From assembly GCF_013111185.1 (NCBI RefSeq), contig NZ_WVRE01000008.1, positions 62,001-126,000 on the forward strand: a DNA stretch of 64,000 nucleotides, written 5' to 3'. The notes beneath the pieces were generated by a model, which had not been told where the DNA came from, searched no databases, and saw nothing but the letters and a program-made list of their open reading frames with translations. Below are positions 45,055 to 53,868 of the stretch, piece after piece (the first letter of the stretch is position 1; every line of letters starts with the position of its first letter). Source of the DNA: Ruegeria sp. HKCCD7303. GTDB taxonomy: Bacteria > Pseudomonadota > Alphaproteobacteria > Rhodobacterales > Rhodobacteraceae. Both the position numbers and the translations under genes were made by a program.

Positions 45055-46326
45055 TCAGAACCGTGCCTTTATCAGATGTGTCAACGCTGCGCCGGATTCA
45101 AAAAAGGCGCGGCGCACGCGTGTCCAGCTTTCGCGATGCTCAGGCACGGCGGGCACAGGTAAACGTGACGGGTCTTCGGCAAGAAGGCTCTCGGCCATCA
45201 TGCGACCAAACGCCGTGCCGGGTCCGATGCCGCGACCGGAATACCCGTGGGCGGCTAAAGCGTTCGGACCGATCTGCGTGATCTTCGGGATATGGTCCGA
45301 GGTCATGGCGATCCGCCCGTGCCAACCCTGCTCAAACGGCTGGTCGGCGAGTTGAGGGTAAAGCTCTGCCAGTTTGCGTCGGACCCAGGCGGTGTGTGCG
45401 CTCTGACCTGCATTACCAAGGTCGCCCATGCCGCCAATAATCATGCGACCTGCCTGATCCAATCGAAACGACGTCATGATCAAACCGGTATCCCAGCACC
45501 CTTCTTCTTGCGGCAGAATGCTGGCGCGCAAGTTATGCGATAGCGGAGCGGTCGCGTATTGAAAATAATAAACCGGCACATAGGCGGGCGCGGTATCTGG
45601 CAAGCCAAGGTGATAGGCGTTGGTCGCCTGAATGACGGACTTGGCTCGCACCACCCCGCCCGGTGTGGTCAGCACCCATTGGCCGTTTTCATGGCGCATG
45701 GTCTGCACCGGGCTTTGCCCGTGTATCTGCGCCCCGGTCTGCGCCGCCGCTCGCGCCAATCCGACCACATAAGCCATCGGCTGTATGGTTCCGGCGCGAG
45801 GATCGAACAACGCCCCATGGAAGGCATCGCTACCGGTTCTTTCCCGCGCCTGATCCATCGAAAGCAATTCCACCGGTGCACCTGCTGCGCTCAACTGCGC
45901 GTGGCGCGTTTGAAGGTTTTTCAAACCAGCTGCGGAATGCGCGCAATGCAAGGTTCCGTTACGCACAGGCTCACATGCGATGCTGTGTTTTTCGATCAAT
46001 GCAAACACATCAGACGGGGCCCGCGCCAGCAGATCAATCAGGCGATCTCCGGCCACCTGTCCGATATGCGCGCGGATTTCGTCCGGCGGCAACCAAAGCC
46101 CTGCATTGGCCAAACCGACATTACGGCCCGATCCGCCAAAGCCGATCTCCTGCGCCTCAAGCAGACAGACCGAAGCACCGGCCTGGGCAGCTTCCAAAGC
46201 CGCTGAACATCCGGTGTATCCACCGCCAATGACCGCCAAATCAACAGAAGTATCAGCGGTCAGGCGAGGTGCTGAAACAGTCTCGGCACAGGTGCTGCGC
46301 CACAGAGCATTTTCGGGATCGTTCAC
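45055..46326 (-). CDS. FAD-dependent oxidoreductase (DAO family)
   Basis: The protein has 423 residues from a GTG at 46326 with AGAGG six bases upstream. The open frame to 46518 runs through a terminator and was rejected. The FAD motif VIGGGYTGCSAALEAAQAG is followed by GFGGSGRNVGLANAG, characteristic of the gamma-glutamylputrescine oxidase/sarcosine oxidase-like group. It probably oxidises an amine or N-substituted amino acid. It is transcribed alone and converges on the SDR gene. Confidence 0.85.
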   Translation of the reverse strand: MNDPENALWRSTCAETVSAPRLTADTSVDLAVIGGGYTGCSAALEAAQAGASVCLLEAQEIGFGGSGRNVGLANAGLWLPPDEIRAHIGQVAGDRLIDLLARAPSDVFALIEKHSIACEPVRNGTLHCAHSAAGLKNLQTRHAQLSAAGAPVELLSMDQARERTGSDAFHGALFDPRAGTIQPMAYVVGLARAAAQTGAQIHGQSPVQTMRHENGQWVLTTPGGVVRAKSVIQATNAYHLGLPDTAPAYVPVYYFQYATAPLSHNLRASILPQEEGCWDTGLIMTSFRLDQAGRMIIGGMGDLGNAGQSAHTAWVRRKLAELYPQLADQPFEQGWHGRIAMTSDHIPKITQIGPNALAAHGYSGRGIGPGTAFGRMMAESLLAEDPSRLPVPAVPEHRESWTRVRRAFFESGAALTHLIKARF

Positions 46327-46413
46327 GTCGGGCCTCTGAAGTCTTTGGCCCGGATCATCATATCGTTTTCCCCCCTTGGCAAGCGGGCACGTCAAAGCGT
46401 GCCTGCGACGAAA

Positions 46414-46436
46414 AAGACCCCGCAGTCGCGGGCTTT
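46414..46436. terminator. Bidirectional-looking terminator after the acyl-CoA dehydrogenase gene
   Basis: CCCGC and GCGGG pair around a short loop. On the minus strand the stem is followed by GTCTTTTT, and on the plus strand by CTTTTC. It ends transcription of the 46515-47672 gene before the FAD oxidoreductase. Confidence 0.7.
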
Positions 46437-46514
46437 TCCCGCGCCTGGCAGGCCCAACCGGAGAAGGTATTCCGGCAGGAATGATGACGACGGAGGTAAG
46501 CCCCTTGGAAACCG

Positions 46515-47672
46515 TCAAACGTCGATCGAGCGTGCGATCAACTCTTTCATCACCTCATTGGTGCCGCCGTAGATCATCTGCACGCGCGCATCCGCATAAA
46601 GACGTGCAATCGGATATTCCATCATGAAGCCATAGCCGCCGAACAGCTGCAGACATTCGTGCATGATCTCGTTCTGCACCTCTGAACCCCAATATTTGGC
46701 CATCGAAGCGGTGGCCGCGTCCAGCTCTCCAGCTTCCAGCTTTCCGATACAGTCGTTGATGAAGCTGCGCAGAACCTCGGCTTTGGTCTTGCATTCGGCC
46801 AGCTTGAACCGGGTGTTTTGGAAGTCCATCACCCGTTGCCCAAAAGCCTTGCGTTCCTGAACGTATTTGACCGTTTCAGCGATGGCGAAATCAATCGCGC
46901 CCAGCGCCATGATCGCGATGTTCAACCGTTCCCACGGCAGTTGTTTCATAAGCTGGTAGAAGCCCTGCCCTTCCTCAGCTCCCAGCAGGTTCGTCATTGG
47001 CACTTTGACATCTTCAAAGAACAACTCGGCCGTGTCGTTGCCCTTCATTCCCAGTTTTTTAAGGTTGCGCCCCCGGCGGAAGCCATCGGCCCCTTCGGTT
47101 TCAACCACGATCAAAGACACACCACGCGCGCCTTCGGATTTGTCTGTCTTGGTCGCCACAATAATCAGGTCAGCTGACTGCCCATTCGTGATGAAGATTT
47201 TCGAGCCGTTCAAACGATAAGAGTTTCCGTCTTTTTCAGCCGTCGTCCGCACCGCCTGCACGTCTGACCCGGTGCTAGGTTCCGTCATCGCCAACGCGCC
47301 AACCATCTCGCCCGAGGCAAGTTTAGGCAGCCATTTCTGTTTTTGATCTTCGTTGCCATAGGCGGTGAGGTAATGCGTCACAATCGACTGAATGCCATAG
47401 CCCCAACCGGCATCGCCACGCGCGCCCTGTTCGTAGGCGGTGATTGCATCGAACCCCATGCCGCCGCCGACACCACCATACTCTTCGGGGATTGCTCCCG
47501 CCATAAGTCCGGTTTCACCCGCCTTACGCCAAAAGTCGCGATCCACCACACCGTTTTCGACCCAGGTTTCGATATTCGGCGTCAGTTCGTCATCCATGAA
47601 CCGGCCCGCCATGTCGGCAAACATGCGGTGTTCATCGGTGACCCAAGCTGCGGTTGAAGTGAAAAGTGGCAT
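46515..47672 (-). CDS. Acyl-CoA dehydrogenase
   Basis: The protein has 385 residues from an ATG at 47672 with GGAGAG upstream. The FAD/substrate signatures AMTEPSTGSD and the C-terminal IYGGTNEVMKELIARS are clear. The usual MCAD-type Glu of YEGT is Gly here. Instead a Glu lies in LPWERLNIA near residue 250, the position used as catalytic base by long-chain and isovaleryl-CoA dehydrogenases. It catalyses alpha,beta-dehydrogenation of an acyl-CoA of unknown chain type. A TetR gene lies upstream on the same strand. Confidence 0.92.
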   Translation of the reverse strand: MPLFTSTAAWVTDEHRMFADMAGRFMDDELTPNIETWVENGVVDRDFWRKAGETGLMAGAIPEEYGGVGGGMGFDAITAYEQGARGDAGWGYGIQSIVTHYLTAYGNEDQKQKWLPKLASGEMVGALAMTEPSTGSDVQAVRTTAEKDGNSYRLNGSKIFITNGQSADLIIVATKTDKSEGARGVSLIVVETEGADGFRRGRNLKKLGMKGNDTAELFFEDVKVPMTNLLGAEEGQGFYQLMKQLPWERLNIAIMALGAIDFAIAETVKYVQERKAFGQRVMDFQNTRFKLAECKTKAEVLRSFINDCIGKLEAGELDAATASMAKYWGSEVQNEIMHECLQLFGGYGFMMEYPIARLYADARVQMIYGGTNEVMKELIARSIDV

Positions 47673-47814
47673 CGAACGCTCTCCAGAAAGTCTTTTGTTA
47701 AAGCCTAGCGCTCTGTCCGATTCACGCCAATGCGTGTGACGCCGCGTCCTGAAGTGGAACAACGCAACGTTCATTGCCCGACAATCCAAGCAGAAACAGT
47801 TTAGCTGAGCAGGT

Positions 47815-48378
47815 TTAGTTCAGTGCCGAGGCCAGCAGTTTTTTCGCCGCATCCTTGGCGTCCCGCGCAGGATCACAGTGTTGAAGCAGAACGGCAGAGA
47901 CAATTGCTCCCTCTTGCAAAAGTACAATCTGGCAGGCCAGTTTATGCGGATCCTGAGCACCGGCCTGTTCAGCAACCGAAGTGAAATGGTCCAGCAGGAA
48001 TTGCTTGTGCTCGGCAGCCTGTACATGGATCGGGTGATCCGGGTCCTGGAATTCAGCGCCTGCCTTGATGAACATGCACCCCCGGAACTCATCTTCTTCG
48101 AACCATTCTTTCAAAGCGTCAAAACTGACAAGGATTTGCTCGACCGGAGTCTCTGCCATCTCATCGATGCGTTTCAAGAACCAATCGCGAAAGTTTTCGT
48201 CCCGCAGACGTAGTGCCGCAAGGATCAGTTCTTCCTTGGTGCGGAAGTGCTTGTACATCGATGTTTTGGACACGCCCGTTTCCACCACCAGCTTGTCCAT
48301 GCCAGTCGCGTGAAACCCATCGCGGTAAAAGACCTTCAGGGCCTTGCTCACCAGTTCGTCCCGTTTGTTTGGGCGCAT
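47815..48378 (-). CDS. TetR-family regulator
   Basis: The protein has 187 residues. The HTH region is GFHATGMDKLVVETGVSKTSMYKHFRTKEELI. The C-terminal ligand domain includes CMFIKAGAEF, with a Cys that could sense a reactive ligand. An operator-like TGTAC-N6-GTACA lies 15 bases upstream of its start. Two related sites precede the 27-residue ORF at 48587, so it probably represses itself and the rightward transcript. Confidence 0.9.
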   Translation of the reverse strand: MRPNKRDELVSKALKVFYRDGFHATGMDKLVVETGVSKTSMYKHFRTKEELILAALRLRDENFRDWFLKRIDEMAETPVEQILVSFDALKEWFEEDEFRGCMFIKAGAEFQDPDHPIHVQAAEHKQFLLDHFTSVAEQAGAQDPHKLACQIVLLQEGAIVSAVLLQHCDPARDAKDAAKKLLASALN

Positions 48379-48393
48379 GATTCGGCTCCATAG

Positions 48394-48409
48394 TGTACCG
48401 TTCTGTACA
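48394..48409. promoter_or_regulatory. TetR operator copy 1 (tetR promoter)
   Basis: TGTACCGTTCTGTACA is an inverted repeat with TGTAC/GTACA arms. Its reverse complement matches the core of the 48520-48571 repeats at 13 of 16 positions. The location just upstream of the tetR start suggests autorepression. Confidence 0.65.
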
Positions 48410-48519
48410 TATTAGCCCAAAACGCAAAGTACAATAACATCAAATCAAGTCCCTGATTTTATGTAACTTTATTGACTTCAACAGTCTCAAATTGAAATTT
48501 TTTGAAGATTGCCCTTGCA

Positions 48520-48571
48520 AAAGTTAACAGATCGGTACACTTTGAGGTCGAAAGTTAACAGATCAGTACAC
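48520..48571 (+). promoter_or_regulatory. TetR operator copies 2 and 3 (tandem direct repeat)
   Basis: Two 21-base direct repeats (48520-48540 and 48551-48571) differ at one position. Their cores are TTAACAGATCGGTACA and TTAACAGATCAGTACA. They are spaced 31 bases apart, about three helical turns, so dimers would bind the same DNA face. They lie just upstream of the 27-codon ORF and the genes after it. Confidence 0.65.
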
Positions 48572-48586
48572 CAGAGGATTTGACCG

Positions 48587-48670
48587 ATGAAACGTCGTGC
48601 CAGCATTTTTCCATCTCAGTACGTTCCGTTCCTTCTGACCATGGCCCTTCTGGCCGCATCACTTGCCTGA
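48587..48670 (+). CDS. 27-residue hydrophobic micro-ORF
   Basis: The ATG at 48587 has AGAGGA eight bases upstream. The peptide begins [12 protein letters not shown] and ends in a hydrophobic stretch ([13 protein letters not shown]). It could be a small membrane peptide or a leader peptide. It directly follows the two TetR operator repeats and precedes the NTF2-like gene by 13 bases. No family is recognised, and coding status rests on context only. Confidence 0.4.
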   Translation: MKRRASIFPSQYVPFLLTMALLAASLA

Positions 48671-48683
48671 AAGCTCTTGCCTT

Positions 48684-49148
48684 ATGTCTCGCCCCCCTCT
48701 GCCCCCTTTCACGCTTGAAACCGCGACTCAGAAAGTGCGGATGGCGGAAAACGCCTGGAACAGTCGCGACCCCGACCGGGTGACGCCCGCCTACACCGAG
48801 GACAGTCATTGGCGAAACCGGGCCGAGTTTTTGACTGGCCATGCCGACATCCACGCCTTCCTGACGCGCAAATGGCGGAAGGAACTGGACTATCGCCTGA
48901 TCAAGGAACTCTGGGCCTTTTCCGGAAATCGCATTGCAGTGCGCTATGCTTATGAATGGCGAGACGACAGCGGCCAGTGGTTCCGCTCTTATGGTAACGA
49001 GAACTGGGAATTTGCCGAAGACGGGCGCATGTCGCATCGCCACGCCTCATTGAACGATCTGCCGATCACCGAAGAGGACCGTCTGTTTCACTGGCCGCAA
49101 GGCGAACGCCCCGAAGATCATCCCGGACTGTCAGATTTGGGTCTTTGA
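48684..49148 (+). CDS. NTF2-like protein, DUF1348
   Basis: The protein has 154 residues from an ATG at 48684, chosen because the conserved region begins right after it. The blocks [29 protein letters not shown] and [27 protein letters not shown] are characteristic of DUF1348, a SnoaL/NTF2-like cone fold. The function is unknown. It belongs to the transcript behind the tandem TetR operators, with a PPOX-type protein gene next. Confidence 0.88.
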   Translation: MSRPPLPPFTLETATQKVRMAENAWNSRDPDRVTPAYTEDSHWRNRAEFLTGHADIHAFLTRKWRKELDYRLIKELWAFSGNRIAVRYAYEWRDDSGQWFRSYGNENWEFAEDGRMSHRHASLNDLPITEEDRLFHWPQGERPEDHPGLSDLGL

Positions 49149-49159
49149 AAGGACTTACC

Positions 49160-49780
49160 ATGCCCCGTGCCTTTTCCCAACGTGCCTTCACCCCTGCCGT
49201 CCGCGCCCATCAAGAGCGGATGGGATCGGCAAAAACCTATGCCAAGTTCATCGAAAGTGGACCACAGCAGGGCCACTTTATCGGCGAGCCCGAAAAAGAG
49301 TTCATTCAGACACGGGATGGGTTCTATCAATCCACTGTGTCCGAAACCGGCTGGCCCTATGTGCAGTATCGCGGTGGTCCTGTGGGGTTTTTGAAAGTGC
49401 TGGGGCCGCAGACCATCGGCTATGCGGATTTTTCCGGCAACAAGCAATATATCTCGCGCGGGAACCTAGATGGGAATGATCGTATCGCGATGATCCTGAT
49501 GGATTACGCCAACCAACGCCGCCTGAAGGTCCTGGGGCGTGTCGAGTTTACCGAAGGCGAAGCGGCCGCAGCCAGTTTGTATCCCGAAGAGGCCGAGACC
49601 CCGGCGGAACGGGCCGTGATCATCCGCGTCGAGGCGCTGGACTGGAACTGCCCGCGTCACATCACCCCTCGCTTCACCGAAGCCGAGCTGCGCCCCCATC
49701 TGAACACGCTTGGACAACAGCTGGCCCAGTTGCAGGCACAGAATGAACGGCTGAAGCAACAACTGGCCAAGTCAGACTAA
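49160..49780 (+). CDS. Pyridoxamine 5'-phosphate oxidase-like flavoprotein
   Basis: The protein has 206 residues from an ATG at 49160 with AAAGGA upstream. The split-barrel FMN-binding pattern is seen in SETGWPYVQYRGGPVGFLKVL and FSGNKQYISRGNL. A C-terminal coiled coil (about 178-204, LGQQLAQLQAQNERLKQQL) is unusual for the fold and may mediate oligomerisation. It lies 11 bases after the DUF1348 gene, in the predicted TetR-controlled operon. Confidence 0.87.
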   Translation: MPRAFSQRAFTPAVRAHQERMGSAKTYAKFIESGPQQGHFIGEPEKEFIQTRDGFYQSTVSETGWPYVQYRGGPVGFLKVLGPQTIGYADFSGNKQYISRGNLDGNDRIAMILMDYANQRRLKVLGRVEFTEGEAAAASLYPEEAETPAERAVIIRVEALDWNCPRHITPRFTEAELRPHLNTLGQQLAQLQAQNERLKQQLAKSD

Positions 49781-49829
49781 CCCGCCGGACTGTCAAAGAA
49801 ATTCGATATTCAGGAAAGGAATTTGCGCA

Positions 49830-49988
49830 ATGGTTCGTTCAGTCTTTCAACTCTCGGCGGCGTGTCTTGCAGCGGCAGCCCTGATATTGCTGATCCTGAT
49901 GCTTGGGTTTTTCGCCTCACCCAGCGCTGTGCGCACGTCTCCTTCCGTGTTCAGCACAATGCTATTTGATCACCTGCAGCAGGAGTGA
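49830..49988 (+). CDS. Small single-pass membrane protein
   Basis: This 52-residue frame starts at ATG 49830 with AAAGGA about ten bases upstream. One strong membrane helix spans about residues 8-29 (LSAACLAAAALILLILMLGF). A polar C-terminal tail ends DHLQQE. No family is recognised. It follows the PPOX gene by 49 bases and ends seven bases before the convergent TetR gene. Confidence 0.5.
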   Translation: MVRSVFQLSAACLAAAALILLILMLGFFASPSAVRTSPSVFSTMLFDHLQQE

Positions 49989-49995
49989 AAGGCGA

Positions 49996-50658
49996 TCAGC
50001 CTCGACTGGCTTTGACCATTGCTGCAATACCTGCGGCGCAAAACTCGACCAAGGGCTCTATGTCAGGCTGATCACCACCTTGCGACAGCGCCCTAACGCG
50101 CCAGCCGCTGTTGAGATGCGCCAACATGGCTGAAACCGTATACACCTGACCACTGGCCAACACTGCCGGATCAACATCAGGATAAAGCGCAGCAATCTCT
50201 GCGATAAAATGCTGGGCCGTCGGATCGAAACACTCAGCCGCAATGTCGCTCCACCTTGGATCGACGGACACATGCGCCACTAGCCGGCCATAGGCCATCC
50301 AGCCCGGACCACCTGTTTCAGCCAGCTCTACATAAGGGCGGATAAAGCTGTCCAGAATGCTGTGCAATGTCAGCGACCCCTCGGCCCTGGCTTTGTTCAG
50401 CGTCTCGACCCGCAACTGCGCCAACTCATCCGCGCGGCGGGCGACGGTGCGATAGAAAAGCTCTTCTTTTCCACCGCCGTGATGGTGCACCAGGCCGATC
50501 TGCACACCCGCCAAAGCGGCAATATCGCGGATCGAGGCGCCTTCGAATCCCCGTTCGGCAAAGACCAATTCCGCTGCATCCATGATCCGCGCCCGCGTCT
50601 CCAAAGACCGCTTGGACGGTGCTCTTTGCCTTGGTTTTTCTATGTTTTTTAGACTCAT
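49996..50658 (-). CDS. TetR-family regulator (CerR-like C-terminal domain)
   Basis: The protein has 220 residues from an ATG at 50658 with AAGGTG upstream. A GTG at 50667 is also possible. The HTH reads FEGASIRDIAALAGVQIGLVHHHGGGKEELF. The N-terminal 20 residues are Lys/Arg-rich. It is divergent from the FMO operon (65-base gap), which is its likely target. Confidence 0.88.
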   Translation of the reverse strand: MSLKNIEKPRQRAPSKRSLETRARIMDAAELVFAERGFEGASIRDIAALAGVQIGLVHHHGGGKEELFYRTVARRADELAQLRVETLNKARAEGSLTLHSILDSFIRPYVELAETGGPGWMAYGRLVAHVSVDPRWSDIAAECFDPTAQHFIAEIAALYPDVDPAVLASGQVYTVSAMLAHLNSGWRVRALSQGGDQPDIEPLVEFCAAGIAAMVKASRG

Positions 50659-50723
50659 GATTTTCACCTTGCCTTATTTTGGTCGTTCGTTCAAGTTAAG
50701 CCTCACGAACTTTGGGAGGGTTC

Positions 50724-52040
50724 ATGGAAGAAACGCGCGACGCATTCGCCCTGATCGGGGCGGGACCGATGGGATTGGCCGCGGCCAAGGTGCTGAAAGA
50801 ACAAGGCATCGCATTTCAAGGGTTCGAGCTGCATTCGGATGTGGGCGGTCTGTGGGACATCGATGCCCCCAGATCAACCATGTATGAGACAGCGCATCTG
50901 ATCTCGTCCAAGCGCATGACCGAGTTCGAAGACTTCCCGATGGATGAGGCTGTGGCCGAGTACCCTTCTCACTGGGCGATGCGCGACTATTTCCGTGCTT
51001 TTGCAGATCATTTCGGGTTGCGTGAGAACTATAGGTTCAATGCCGAAGTCACCCAGATCACGCCGCTGGGCAACTCGGGAGACGGTTGGCGCGTGTCTTG
51101 GAGGGATGCCGAAGGTGACCATCAGGCCGACTTCGCAGGGGTTATGATAGCAAACGGCACCCTGTCGGAACCGAACATGCCAGAATTCCCCGGAACCTTC
51201 GACGGCGAATTGATCCATGCCTCTCAATACCGGTATCCCAGTCAATTCGACGGCAAGCGCGTATTGGTTGTGGGTGCAGGCAACTCCGGTTGCGACATTG
51301 CAGTGGACGCGATCCATCATGCAAAACGCTGCGACCTGTCGATGCGGCGCGGATACTATTTCGTCCCGAAATATGTCTTTGGCAAACCTGCTGACACGAT
51401 GGGTGGCAAGATCCGCCTGCCCATGTGGTTAAAGCGAAAGGTCGACAGTCTGATCCTCAGCTGCTTCGTCGGAAATCCGCAGAAATACGGCTTTCCCAAA
51501 CCCGATTATCAACTTTACGAAAGCCATCCGGTGGTAAATTCACTGGTCCTGTATCACGCAGGCCACGGCGATCTGCGCATTCGCCCCGATATCGACCGGC
51601 TTGAGGGTCACACCGTTCACTTCAAAGACGGTTCCAGCGAAGACTATGACATGATCCTCGCTGCCACCGGATACAAGCTGCACTATCCGTTTGTCGACAA
51701 GGACCTGCTGAACTGGCAGGGCGATGCACCGCATCTGTACCTGAACACCATCCATCCCGAACGCGACGATCTGTTTGTGCTGGGCATGGTCGAGGCCACG
51801 GGTCTTGGCTGGCAAGGCCGGCATGAACAGGCCGAGATGGTGGCGCGCTATATCAAGGGTCTTCAAAGCGGTTGCCCGGCGGCGGCCGATCTGAAAACCG
51901 AAAAACAAAAAGACTACACGCGCGCCACCGGAGGCATGAACTATATCGATCTGCCCCGCATGGCTTATTACGTGGACAAGGCCACATATAGAAAGGCCGT
52001 CACTGGCTGGATCGACCGGCTGCGGAAAGCCGCCGCATGA
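50724..52040 (+). CDS. Flavin-containing monooxygenase
   Basis: The protein has 438 residues from an ATG at 50724 with GGGAGGG close upstream. The FAD motif IGAGPMGL is followed by the FMO fingerprint FDGELIHASQY (FxGxxxHxxxY) near residue 155 and the NADPH motif VVGAGNSG near 176. It should oxygenate a soft nucleophile (N or S) or a ketone. It differs from the trimethylamine monooxygenase of roseobacters as I recall it. It is co-transcribed with a BASS transporter, an epimerase and an SDR, each overlapping the next by four bases. Confidence 0.9.
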   Translation: MEETRDAFALIGAGPMGLAAAKVLKEQGIAFQGFELHSDVGGLWDIDAPRSTMYETAHLISSKRMTEFEDFPMDEAVAEYPSHWAMRDYFRAFADHFGLRENYRFNAEVTQITPLGNSGDGWRVSWRDAEGDHQADFAGVMIANGTLSEPNMPEFPGTFDGELIHASQYRYPSQFDGKRVLVVGAGNSGCDIAVDAIHHAKRCDLSMRRGYYFVPKYVFGKPADTMGGKIRLPMWLKRKVDSLILSCFVGNPQKYGFPKPDYQLYESHPVVNSLVLYHAGHGDLRIRPDIDRLEGHTVHFKDGSSEDYDMILAATGYKLHYPFVDKDLLNWQGDAPHLYLNTIHPERDDLFVLGMVEATGLGWQGRHEQAEMVARYIKGLQSGCPAAADLKTEKQKDYTRATGGMNYIDLPRMAYYVDKATYRKAVTGWIDRLRKAAA

Positions 52041-52939
52041 GTGGTATTGACGAAGTCACGCTGAATTTCAGCCCGGCGTCGCTGACGTTGCTGAACGCCA
52101 TTCTGGCGATTGTGATGTTCTCGATCGCGATCGACCTGACGCCGCGGGATTTTGATCGCCTGAGACGCGCGCCGAAACCGGTGATTGTCGGGCTGTTGTC
52201 TCAGTTCGTGGTCCTGCCCGCACTGACCTTTGCGCTGGTGTGGATCACAGAGCCACGTGCATCCATCGCGTTAGGACTGATCCTTGTTGCGGCTTGTCCC
52301 GGAGGCAACATCTCGAACTTCATCACGCATCGCGCGGGCGGCAATGCAGCTCTGTCTGTGTCGATGACAGCGTTTGCCACTATTGGCGCAATCTTCATGA
52401 CGCCTTTCAACATCGCGCTTTGGGGCGGGCTGTATCCACCAACCCGAGCGATCCTGCAGCAGACCCAGATCGATCCGGTGCAAATCGCCATTCTCGTCGG
52501 CTTGATGCTGATCCTGCCCCTGGTTCTGGGTATTGCGTTGAATCAGCGTCGACCAGCCCTGACCGCCCGTCTGCGGGCGCCGTTGCAATACCTGTCGATG
52601 GGTATCTTCGCGGCCTTCATCCTGCTTGCCCTGGCCGCCAACTGGGGATTCTTCCTCAGCTTTGCCGGGGCGGTTGCCGGGCTTGTGATCCTTCACAACG
52701 CCCTGGCGCTGGGGGGCGGTTGGGTCGTGGCCACTCTGACCCGGCTATCCCCCTTTGATCGTCGCGCAATCACCATAGAGACCGGCATTCAGAATTCAGG
52801 GCTTGGACTGGTCTTGATCTTCGCTTTTTTCCACGGGCTGGGCGGCATGGCGGTTGTGGCCGCGTTCTGGGGCATCTGGCACGCGATATCGGGCATTGCG
52901 CTTGCGTCGGTCATGGCCCGAACCGAGGCCGCGCGATGA
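52037..52939 (+). CDS. Bile acid:sodium symporter-family (BASS) transporter
   Basis: The protein has 300 residues with about nine or ten membrane helices. The motif region LVAACPGGNISNFITHRAGGNAALSVSMTA matches the sodium-binding crossing helix of the family, as does ETGIQNSGLGLVL near residue 249. It probably imports or exports an organic anion handled by the adjacent FMO and dehydrogenases. It overlaps both neighbours by four bases. Confidence 0.9.
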   Translation: MSGIDEVTLNFSPASLTLLNAILAIVMFSIAIDLTPRDFDRLRRAPKPVIVGLLSQFVVLPALTFALVWITEPRASIALGLILVAACPGGNISNFITHRAGGNAALSVSMTAFATIGAIFMTPFNIALWGGLYPPTRAILQQTQIDPVQIAILVGLMLILPLVLGIALNQRRPALTARLRAPLQYLSMGIFAAFILLALAANWGFFLSFAGAVAGLVILHNALALGGGWVVATLTRLSPFDRRAITIETGIQNSGLGLVLIFAFFHGLGGMAVVAAFWGIWHAISGIALASVMARTEAAR

Positions 52940-53868
52940 CCCGTATTCTGATCACAGGCGCAGCCGGTATGGTCGGGCAAGCACTGTTGCCGGAGCTTGA
53001 GGGGCATGAGGTCTTTGCCACCGACCTAAGACGCCCGGAGTCTTTGCCGGAATACGTCGCCTTCCTGCCCATGGACGTGACAAGCGACGCCCCTGCCCGC
53101 GTGATCACCAAGGTGAAGCCGGATGTCATCGTGCATCTGGCCTCAATCGTGACGCCCACGCCCAAGATGGGACGCGCCGCAGCATACGCTGTTGACGTCG
53201 AAGGAACACGCAAGGTGGTGAATGCGGCGATTGCCAACGGCGTACGCAGACTGGTGGTCACATCATCGGGGGCTGCGTATGGGTATCACGCAGACAACCG
53301 CATTCCACTGCGCGAGCGTGACCCGCTGCGGGGCAATCCGGAATTCCCTTATTCCGACCACAAGAGACAGGTCGAGGAATTGTTGGCGGAAGCCCGAAGC
53401 GCTGCCCCTGATCTTGAACAGGTCGTTCTGCGCGTGGGGACGGTGCTGGGGGCTGGCACTGAAAACCAGATCACCGCCCTGTTTCACAAGCCGCGCCTGC
53501 TGGCTGTGGCCGGCAGCGAAAGCCCGTTTGTGTTTATCTGGACGCACGATCTGGCCCGTATCCTGCGGCGCGCAGCGACAGACGGGCCACCCGGCGTTTA
53601 TAACGTCGCCGGGGACGGAGCGATGGGTGTCACCGATCTGGCCGATGCCATGGGGAAATCGGTTCTGCGTCTTCCTGCTTGGGCACTGAAGGCGGCTTTA
53701 TCCGTGGCACGCCCGCTTGGCTTGTCTCGCTATGGGCCGGAACAGGTACGGTTTCTGCAATATCGACCTGTTTTGGACAATTCCGCCCTCAAATCAGAAT
53801 TCGGCTATACACCCGAAAAAACCAGCGCCGAGGTGTTCGCGTTCTGGCAAAAGCAGGCCGGGCTATGA
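52936..53868 (+). CDS. NAD-dependent epimerase/dehydratase-family protein
   Basis: The protein has 310 residues, an extended SDR. The N-terminal motif ITGAAGMVGQAL, the catalytic-type SSGAAYG and the YSDHK (YxxxK) are all present. It could be an epimerase or a dehydrogenase. Overlaps of four bases on both sides place it firmly in the FMO operon. Confidence 0.87.
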   Translation: MTRILITGAAGMVGQALLPELEGHEVFATDLRRPESLPEYVAFLPMDVTSDAPARVITKVKPDVIVHLASIVTPTPKMGRAAAYAVDVEGTRKVVNAAIANGVRRLVVTSSGAAYGYHADNRIPLRERDPLRGNPEFPYSDHKRQVEELLAEARSAAPDLEQVVLRVGTVLGAGTENQITALFHKPRLLAVAGSESPFVFIWTHDLARILRRAATDGPPGVYNVAGDGAMGVTDLADAMGKSVLRLPAWALKAALSVARPLGLSRYGPEQVRFLQYRPVLDNSALKSEFGYTPEKTSAEVFAFWQKQAGL

